This document shows positions 6,051 to 12,268 of a stretch of DNA of 15,831 nucleotides, piece after piece (the stretch's first letter is position 1; each line of letters opens with the position of its first letter). The DNA is taken from positions 1 to 15,831 of the forward strand of contig JBKCHQ010000288.1 in NCBI GenBank assembly GCA_046302715.1, given 5' to 3'. A program made the translations under genes and the position numbers. This DNA is from CAMCXT01 sp046302715 (GTDB lineage Bacteria; Bacteroidota; Bacteroidia; M30B66). Below the pieces are notes generated by a model. It ran no database searches and was not told the origin of the DNA. It worked only from the letters and a program-made list of their open reading frames with translations.

Positions 6051-6875
6051 ATGACTAATAACATTATTTTATTCATTGTTTTCATTGGTACGAACTTGTT
6101 CGGATATTCTCAGAGTTCTCTTAAAAATAAAACCATTGGTAAAACCAATAATATTGAAATTGATACGCTTTGCATTTCGGGAAAACGATCAAATATTGCC
6201 GATATTAGTATTGATTTTCCCATAATTTCTAAACTTAATCCAGATATTAATTCAAGAATTAAAGCCGAGCTTCTTCAAGTTTATTGTGCAGATTTGGAGG
6301 AGGATAAAAAGTATAACTTAACAGAAAATTCGCTTTTCGAATTATTTAAGCAATATTATTTTATTCCCGATCCTGATCCTGATGCTGAGGCAGATGCTTT
6401 ACAAACCTATTTAATTCCTGAAACAGTAGAAATAAAATTTGGAACTGTATATAATGAAAATAACATTCTGACTTTATCAGTTCGTAAAAGATCTATGCAA
6501 CTAAGAGTCTTATGGGATGAGTACTTTGTTGAATTCATAAATATTGATTTACGCTCAGGGCAAAGACTAAAATTAGAAAACATTCTTGTTTCCAACTATC
6601 AAAGTTCATTAACGAATATAGCTAAACAAGAACTTGAAAATAAATATGGGTCGGATAATTACTTTAGTGGTTTCAATGTTGAATTTTCTTTGTTGTGCGA
6701 AAATTTTGCAATTTCCAAAGAAGGACTTCAAATTGATTTCGGAAATATGTTTTCTAACTGCGATAATCAGTTGCCGCCGTCTACTGCTGATAAACCAGAT
6801 ATTACCATACCCTGGTCTCGCATTAAACATTTAATAAAGCCTACTGGCCCACTGGCATTTATGTTAAAGCAATAG
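6051..6875 (+). CDS. Exported protein with DUF3298 (RsiV-type) C-terminal domain
   Basis: The 274-residue protein starts with a Sec signal peptide (hydrophobic IILFIVFIGTNLF, then GYSQ, cleavage probably near residue 21). No lipobox Cys is present at the cleavage site, so it is likely periplasmic or exported. The C-terminal part resembles DUF3298: VEFINIDLRSGQRLKLENIL (about 160-179), a stretch with the spaced IAKQELENK helix, FAISKEGLQIDF (219-230) and a terminal PWSRIKHLIKP (254-264). Proteins with this domain are periplasmic or envelope-anchored; in RsiV it binds lysozyme. That role is not implied here. An acidic DPDPDAEADA run at 107-116 is unusual and could bind cations. The gene is AT-rich beside GC-richer neighbours and stands alone behind its own -7 box. 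Confidence 0.75.
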   Translation: MTNNIILFIVFIGTNLFGYSQSSLKNKTIGKTNNIEIDTLCISGKRSNIADISIDFPIISKLNPDINSRIKAELLQVYCADLEEDKKYNLTENSLFELFKQYYFIPDPDPDAEADALQTYLIPETVEIKFGTVYNENNILTLSVRKRSMQLRVLWDEYFVEFINIDLRSGQRLKLENILVSNYQSSLTNIAKQELENKYGSDNYFSGFNVEFSLLCENFAISKEGLQIDFGNMFSNCDNQLPPSTADKPDITIPWSRIKHLIKPTGPLAFMLKQ

Positions 6876-6960
6876 GAAGGGGAAAAACATTTATAATTAT
6901 CGATACATCCAATGCAGATAAGCTAAGAAAGTTTGCTGCAAGTTTTATATGCTTTGCCTG

Positions 6961-6968
6961 TATATTTG
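6961..6968 (+). promoter_or_regulatory. Bacteroidota -7 box just before the LysR-like gene
   Basis: TATATTTG is a perfect TAnnTTTG box ending 7 bp before the ATG at 6976. It overlaps the codons that an upstream ATG at 6949 would use, which argues for the 6976 start. A TTTG at 6932-6935 is a possible but widely spaced (25 bp) -33 element. The transcript would have a leader of only a few bases. Confidence 0.5.
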
Positions 6969-6975
6969 TACCATC

Positions 6976-7251
6976 ATGCTCGTAACCCTCCGCCAACTTC
7001 AATACGTAATAGCTGTTGCCGATACCGGAAGTTTTTCAAAAGCGGCAGAACTGTGTTTTGCCGACCAAAGCACCGTGAGTCAGCAAGTTAAGTTGCTTGA
7101 AGATCGACTCGGTATTCAAATTTTTATCCGAACAAATTATCCATTAAAGCCTTCCATTGAGGGCCAAGAAGTTATTGTAAAGGCTCGCGAAATTATTACC
7201 AAGGTGGAAGATTTAATTGCACCTTTTAAGGAAAAGCCCAAAGCCCCCTAA
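6976..7251 (+). CDS. Stand-alone LysR-type winged-HTH DNA-binding protein
   Basis: The ~91-residue product is essentially only the N-terminal domain of a LysR-type regulator of the OxyR kind. It has LRQLQYVIAVADTGSFSKAAE, the recognition helix region DQSTVSQQVKLLEDRLG, then IFIRTNYPLKPSIEGQEVI for the wing, and the start of the dimerising linker helix. Full LysR proteins are about 300 residues, with a periplasmic-binding-like effector domain after residue ~90. Here the chain ends in KEKPKAP and the next gene begins 11 bp later, so no effector remnant exists. I choose the ATG at 6976 (MLVTLRQLQY) because LysR homologues begin this way and the -7 box covers the 6949 alternative. It may bind DNA constitutively as a dimer or compete with a full-length paralogue. 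Close spacing suggests co-transcription with the following gene. Confidence 0.85.
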   Translation: MLVTLRQLQYVIAVADTGSFSKAAELCFADQSTVSQQVKLLEDRLGIQIFIRTNYPLKPSIEGQEVIVKAREIITKVEDLIAPFKEKPKAP

Positions 7252-7262
7252 ATTCAATTGCT

Positions 7263-9932
7263 ATGAAAAAATATATTTTATGTTTTGTAGCGCTCTATGC
7301 CTTCATAAACATAGGCCTTGATGCTCAAAATTTTAACTACAATCTGAGTGATGGCCCCATAAGCCTGCCTCGCTTGCAGGATGCATTAAAACAGTATACC
7401 GATACGGCTTCGCTAAAGGAAGTAAAGCATTGGAAGTACCTCAAACGTTGGGAGCACGAACTCAGCATGCATGCCAACGGAAAGGGAAATCCTGGCGATG
7501 CTGCTGATATGTTTCGATATATGAGCCGCAGAAATTCGCAAAACAACTTGAGTAAAAGTTTTAATGCCAATTGGTTTCCTGTGGGACCAGATGTTATACC
7601 TGCCAACTTTACCGGCTATCTCGAAAACGGTATCGGCCGTGTTAATTGTATTGGATTCGATCCGCTTAATGCGCAAGTGCTCTATGCTGGCATAGCACAA
7701 GGCGGATTGTGGAAAACCACTAATGGAGGCCAAACTTGGACGCCGCTTACCGACGATTTGCCCATCACCCGAATTAGCGATATCTGCATCAATCCAAACA
7801 ATCCGCAAGAAATTTATATATCACTCTGCGATTTCGAATATGTGGGCATTGGTCTCGATTTAGACAATCGTAAGCGTTATCCGCACTATGGTTTGGGGGT
7901 ATATAAATCTACCGATGGAGGCGCTTCTTGGAACCCTACGGGCTTAGGTTTTACACTTCAGGAGGGTGATGCTTCGCTTATTCGCCGCATTCTTATAAAT
8001 CCCTCCAACACCAACGAACTCGTAGCCTGCGGCGTTAGTGGCATGTATAAATCAACCGATGCGGGCAGTACTTGGGAGCAAATTGCGGATAATTTCTACT
8101 GGGATCTCATTCCGCATCCCACTCAGGGCAACACACTCTATGCAGCAGGTGGATGGCTTTATAACGCGAATCAAGGCTATGCGGCTATCTACCGTTCCGA
8201 TGATTTTGGTTCAACCTGGACCGAACTCAATACCGGTATTCCACCAACTGGAGAAGTGCAACGCATAAAACTGGCAATATCAGCGAGCAATCCAAATATT
8301 ATTCAGGCTATTACTGTAAATACACAAAGTGGTCTTTATGGCTTTTACAAGAGCACCGATGGAGGCAACAGCTGGAATTTTAATTACCCTGGGCTTAATA
8401 TTTTGGAAGCCTTCGAAGGCAATGGTACGGGCGGACAAGGTACCTACGATTTGGTGCTACACATTGACAATGATAACCCTCAAAAGGTGTATGCAGGAGG
8501 CGTTAATCTTTGGATGTCGGAAGATGGCGGTGAAACCTTTAATCCGGCCAGCCATTGGACCCTTTACTACGGACCCACTGTGCATGCCGATATGCATTAT
8601 CTTACGCAACACCCCATCACCAACGAATTTTATTTATGTAACGACGGAAGCATTTACCGCACCAATCTAATAGAAAGTCAAACCTGGGAGAGCGCCCAAA
8701 ACGGCAATCCATGGCCCAGTCAATGGGAAAACATTGGAAACGGTATGCAGGTAACTTCGTTTTATCGCCTATCCTCAGACAAACAGCAATATTATCAGCT
8801 GTTGGCAGGAGCACAGGATAATGCCACTTCTTATTTTTCGGGTACCGACTGGTATGCTGTTTTTGGTGGCGACGGAATGGATAATTGGATGAGCGAACAA
8901 GTTCCTGGAATAGCCTTGGGATCAAGTCAATTTGGTAATATTTACTGGACCTCAGACGGTGGTATCAGCGACGTGCAGGGCTCAAATGCTAACGTAAATA
9001 ATGAATCAGGCGATTGGACTACGCCCATTGAGCAATGTCCAGTTGCACCCAATAGCTTATATATTGGTTTCGAGAATGTGTCAGTAAGTTACGATGAAGG
9101 GATGTTCTGGGAAGTGCCAGGCAGCATCGGAGGAGCCTCAACTCCGCTTACTTCTATTGCCGTGGCACCCGATAATTGCGATATTGTTTATGTTACTAAA
9201 CGATTGAATTACCTTCAGGATATTCCATCTCGGGTATATCGCTCCATTAACGGAACGCAAACCTGGCAAAATGTTACCAATGGGCTACCGGATTCTCTTT
9301 TCTATTCATCGCTGGCAATTAGTCCACTCAATAACTCAACAGTGGTGCTTTCGATTGCAGCATTCTCGCCCGGATTAAAAGTGTTTAGAAGTTCAAATTC
9401 GGGACAAAGTTGGCAAAATATATCCTATAATTTACCCGATGTCCCCGTTAATATGCTTAAGTTTTTGCCCGGCACAAACGATTTGCTCGCAGCCACCGAT
9501 GCGGGAATATTTATACTTCGAAACGGTTCGAGTTTATGGGTTGATGAAAGTTTTGGGCTGCCCAACGTAATTGTTTCTGATATCGAAATTAATGAAGCGG
9601 CTAACAAAATATTCGTTTCCACATTCGGGCGTGGAATTTGGGCCAGCGATCTGGATGTACTGCTTTCTGCAACTAAATTGGAGAAATGTGAGCCCGAAAT
9701 TAGTTTTACGCAAAATGCCGATCATATTGGTTTTACTATGAACAATTACCAATGTGAACCAAAGTTATCGGTTATTGAAATTATCGACATCAAGGGTAGG
9801 GTAGTGCAGCGTTCATCATTTCAAGGAACTACCTGGAGCGCTTCAACCTCAAGTCTCAACAGCGGACTTTACTTTTTGCGTCTTTCGGGTGATAACTATT
9901 CCAAAGTTCAGAAGTTCGCGATAGTTCGATAG
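7263..9932 (+). CDS. Large secreted BNR/VPS10-type beta-propeller protein with T9SS sorting domain
   Basis: This 889-residue protein has a Sec signal peptide (MKKYILCFVALYAFINIGLD, AQ). Many Asp-box/BNR motifs follow (S/T-x-D-x-G-x-T/S-W): WKTTNGGQTW near 150, YKSTDGGASW near 214, YKSTDAGSTW near 262, YRSDDFGSTW near 310, YKSTDGGNSW near 362, WMSEDGGETF near 417, and weaker copies near 610-735 (YRSINGTQTW, FRSSNSGQSW). This is the sortilin/VPS10- or sialidase-like propeller architecture, probably two propellers. The last ~75 residues fit a type A T9SS sorting domain: VIEIIDIKGRVVQRSSF, then LNSGLYFLRLSGDNYSKVQKFAIVR. It is predicted to cross the outer membrane and be released or anchored at the surface. 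No sialidase catalytic arrangement (FRIP, Arg triad) was found, so enzymatic activity is unproven. Eleven bp separate it from the LysR-like gene. Confidence 0.9.
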   Translation: MKKYILCFVALYAFINIGLDAQNFNYNLSDGPISLPRLQDALKQYTDTASLKEVKHWKYLKRWEHELSMHANGKGNPGDAADMFRYMSRRNSQNNLSKSFNANWFPVGPDVIPANFTGYLENGIGRVNCIGFDPLNAQVLYAGIAQGGLWKTTNGGQTWTPLTDDLPITRISDICINPNNPQEIYISLCDFEYVGIGLDLDNRKRYPHYGLGVYKSTDGGASWNPTGLGFTLQEGDASLIRRILINPSNTNELVACGVSGMYKSTDAGSTWEQIADNFYWDLIPHPTQGNTLYAAGGWLYNANQGYAAIYRSDDFGSTWTELNTGIPPTGEVQRIKLAISASNPNIIQAITVNTQSGLYGFYKSTDGGNSWNFNYPGLNILEAFEGNGTGGQGTYDLVLHIDNDNPQKVYAGGVNLWMSEDGGETFNPASHWTLYYGPTVHADMHYLTQHPITNEFYLCNDGSIYRTNLIESQTWESAQNGNPWPSQWENIGNGMQVTSFYRLSSDKQQYYQLLAGAQDNATSYFSGTDWYAVFGGDGMDNWMSEQVPGIALGSSQFGNIYWTSDGGISDVQGSNANVNNESGDWTTPIEQCPVAPNSLYIGFENVSVSYDEGMFWEVPGSIGGASTPLTSIAVAPDNCDIVYVTKRLNYLQDIPSRVYRSINGTQTWQNVTNGLPDSLFYSSLAISPLNNSTVVLSIAAFSPGLKVFRSSNSGQSWQNISYNLPDVPVNMLKFLPGTNDLLAATDAGIFILRNGSSLWVDESFGLPNVIVSDIEINEAANKIFVSTFGRGIWASDLDVLLSATKLEKCEPEISFTQNADHIGFTMNNYQCEPKLSVIEIIDIKGRVVQRSSFQGTTWSASTSSLNSGLYFLRLSGDNYSKVQKFAIVR

Positions 9933-9977
9933 TTTTAGTTGAATTCCTAAACAAACAAATACATTAAGAATTTAATG

Positions 9978-10008
9978 TTGCGTGTACTATTTGTTTTTTG
10001 TAGCTTTA
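9978..10008 (+). promoter_or_regulatory. Probable promoter of the desaturase pair
   Basis: TTG at 9978-9980, a 20-bp gap, then TAGCTTTA at 10001-10008 (one mismatch to TAnnTTTG) forms a reasonable Bacteroidota promoter. A start about 6 bp downstream gives a ~30-nt leader before the ATG at 10045. It also overlaps codons a GTG start at 9982 would need, favouring the ATG. Confidence 0.45.
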
Positions 10009-10044
10009 ATAAGCTTCGATGAAGCGATTATTCAATTTTGGGTT

Positions 10045-11139
10045 ATGAATAAATTAAAGTTTTCAAAGGATGAAGGTTCAGCCTTTTACAAGGAATTAAA
10101 TGAAAAAATAGATGCATATTTTATTGCGAAAGCATGCAGTAAAACGGGTAATGCTACTATGTTGTTCAAAATAATTCTGTATTTCAGTCTCGATATTTTG
10201 TTTTATTGCCTGATGATATCAAGTTCCTCAAGTCTGGAATTTTACATTTTTTATTTATTAATGGGACTTTCGGTGCTTCTTACCGCCTTTAACGTTTCAC
10301 ATGATGCTGCTCATGGTGTTGCCGTTAAAAGTAAATTTTGGAACAAAGTTTTATTCTCCATTAGCTTTAATCTGCAGGGAAACAATGCTTATGTATGGGG
10401 TAAAAATCATAACGAATCACATCATTTGTATACGAACATTGAAGGCAGTGATATTGATGTTCTCAATAATCCATTGTTTCGTATGACGAAAAGTCAACCA
10501 TTGAAATGGTTTCATCGTTATCAATTTATTTATGCACCATTTCTTTATCTTTTTTATTCGTTGAACTGGTTCTTCTTTCGTGAAACCTTAATGATTTTTA
10601 ATTTTTCAAGTCGAACGATAAAGGTAGAAATTCCTAAAATAGAGGTGTTTAAGCTTGTAATATATAAGCTCCTTTATATTGGTTATATGATTATTATTCC
10701 CATATATTTCTTGCCTTTTGGCTGGCAAACGGTCCTGCTTGCTTTTCTGTTAAATCATTTTATGGTTTCTATCATATTTGTTGCAGTTTTAGGTGTTTCT
10801 CATCTGTCTGATTTGGTTGAACATCCCATTCCCGACGCTCAGCATAAACTCAATATGAGCTGGCCAAAGTTGCAAATGTGTACCTCTGTAGATTACAATG
10901 CAAACAGTAAATTTTTTAACTGGACATTGGGGGGATTTAATGCACATGCTTTACATCACTTACTGCCCAATATTTGCCATGTACATTATTTAGAAATTTT
11001 ACCCATTTTTCGAGATTTAGCTCAAAAACATGGAATTAAATATATGGAGATGTCTTATGGCAAATCACTAGCTGCGCATTTCAGATTTTTAAAAGCTATG
11101 GGAACACCGCAAACTCTTAAACCGTTTTCTTTTGCGTGA
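10045..11139 (+). CDS. Membrane fatty-acid desaturase, first of a tandem pair
   Basis: The 364-residue integral-membrane protein belongs to the diiron fatty-acid desaturase family (front-end/linoleoyl-CoA type, COG3239-like). Three histidine boxes are present: HDAAH at 86-90, HNESHH at 122-127 and HALHH at 301-305. Hydrophobic segments lie around 40-60, 62-82, 160-180, 204-222 and 228-252, leaving the His boxes on the cytosolic face. It would introduce a double bond into an acyl chain, lipid- or CoA-bound, with an external electron donor; regioselectivity cannot be read here. The ATG at 10045 (MNKLKFSKDEGSAFYKEL) fits related N-termini; the 21 upstream residues from a GTG at 9982 do not. The gene is AT-rich, and its stop lies inside the next desaturase frame. 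Confidence 0.9.
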   Translation: MNKLKFSKDEGSAFYKELNEKIDAYFIAKACSKTGNATMLFKIILYFSLDILFYCLMISSSSSLEFYIFYLLMGLSVLLTAFNVSHDAAHGVAVKSKFWNKVLFSISFNLQGNNAYVWGKNHNESHHLYTNIEGSDIDVLNNPLFRMTKSQPLKWFHRYQFIYAPFLYLFYSLNWFFFRETLMIFNFSSRTIKVEIPKIEVFKLVIYKLLYIGYMIIIPIYFLPFGWQTVLLAFLLNHFMVSIIFVAVLGVSHLSDLVEHPIPDAQHKLNMSWPKLQMCTSVDYNANSKFFNWTLGGFNAHALHHLLPNICHVHYLEILPIFRDLAQKHGIKYMEMSYGKSLAAHFRFLKAMGTPQTLKPFSFA

Positions 11140-12187
11140 TAAACATATCTATATTGAACAGGATAGTCAACTGCTTAAATTGATTTACCAACAAATAGAA
11201 GGCTTAATTAATGCAAATAAGACAAATTTCATACTCACATTGAGTGTTAAATTTTTTGTTTATTTTACATTTTCAGCATTAACATATTCGCTTATATTTT
11301 GGATAAAAAATCCATTTTATTTTATCATGGTATTTGTTTTATATGGGTTTTCGGCAATTCTTTTTGCATTCAATTTTTCGCATGATTTTGCTCATAATAC
11401 GGTCTTCAAAAATAAAAAACTGAATAATCTGTGTTTTGTGATAATATATGCTATGCTTGGCGCGCATGCTGAGGCTTGGAAGAAAAGGCACATAAATGCT
11501 CACCATTATGCCCCTAATGTGGATGGGTATGATCCTGATTTAAAAATCACAAAACTTATTCGCGTAATTCCTACTAGTAAATACGAGTGGTTTCATAAAT
11601 ACCAACACATTTATGCTCCGTTTTTATATACTACCTACACGCTTTTTTGGGTATTTATCAAAGATTTTTTAATCCTTTTTTCAAAAGATGAATATTCTGA
11701 TAAAAAGAAATTTTTGTACCATCTTTCTTTTTGGGCTCAAAAGGTTTTGTATTTGTTTTTTATTCTCGGCCTGCCTTTGCTTTTTTCCTATCAAAATTGG
11801 TATATAGTGCTTTTAGGATTTTTTCTTATGCATGCCACGCAGTCTCTTTTTATAATATTTACATTTTTTATGACGCATCATGTCGAAAAGACTGAATATC
11901 CAACCGCCGATAAAAAAGGTTACATTAATACTTCGTGGTTGATGAATCAAGTTAAAAGCTCAAACGATATGCATCCATTTAGCAAAATGGCCAATTTTAT
12001 ATTAGGTGGATTCAATAATCATATTGCTCATCATCTATTCCCACATGTACATCATATTTATTATCCTCAAATTAACAAGGTAGTGTATAGCATTTTAAAG
12101 AAAAATCACATTGAGCCCAATCATACAAGTTATTGGGGCGGTGTTATTTCGCATATTCGATTATTAAAACGCCTCAGCTATCGCTAA
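11132..12187 (+). CDS. Membrane fatty-acid desaturase, second of a tandem pair
   Basis: This 351-residue paralogue also has three histidine boxes: HDFAH at 84-88, HINAHH at 120-125 and HIAHH at 297-301. It shares WFHKYQHIYAPFLY (153-166) with WFHRYQFIYAPFLY of its neighbour. Membrane segments fall near 38-56, 60-80, 160-182, 202-220 and 224-250. The frame overlaps the upstream stop by 8 bp, and the only sensible initiator is TTG at 11132, since no in-frame ATG occurs before the first membrane segments. Translational coupling is therefore likely. The two proteins are clearly diverged, which suggests different positions, substrates or a heteromeric arrangement rather than a recent duplication. 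A hydroxylase-like activity is possible within this superfamily. It converges on acnA across 81 bp. Confidence 0.88.
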   Translation: MRDKHIYIEQDSQLLKLIYQQIEGLINANKTNFILTLSVKFFVYFTFSALTYSLIFWIKNPFYFIMVFVLYGFSAILFAFNFSHDFAHNTVFKNKKLNNLCFVIIYAMLGAHAEAWKKRHINAHHYAPNVDGYDPDLKITKLIRVIPTSKYEWFHKYQHIYAPFLYTTYTLFWVFIKDFLILFSKDEYSDKKKFLYHLSFWAQKVLYLFFILGLPLLFSYQNWYIVLLGFFLMHATQSLFIIFTFFMTHHVEKTEYPTADKKGYINTSWLMNQVKSSNDMHPFSKMANFILGGFNNHIAHHLFPHVHHIYYPQINKVVYSILKKNHIEPNHTSYWGGVISHIRLLKRLSYR

Positions 12188-12210
12188 ATTTCACTAGTTA
12201 AATTTATTTC

Positions 12211-12243
12211 AAAAAAAAACCGAGGATATTTTGTCATCCTCGG
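12211..12243 (-). terminator. Intrinsic terminator of acnA
   Basis: An 8-bp perfect GC-rich stem (CCGAGGAT / ATCCTCGG, 12220-12227 and 12236-12243) with an 8-nt loop is followed on the minus strand by nine T residues (the A-run at 12211-12219). It starts 25 bp past the acnA stop. On the plus strand no T-run follows, so it is unlikely to end the desaturase transcript in the same way. Confidence 0.9.
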
Positions 12244-12268
12244 CATTAAATTAATCTTCCTTTTGGGC

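Noticed and set aside
9982..10044. GTG at 9982 as the start of the first desaturase
   Set aside because: The extra 21 residues overlap the probable promoter, and the ATG at 10045 gives the N-terminus expected for the family.
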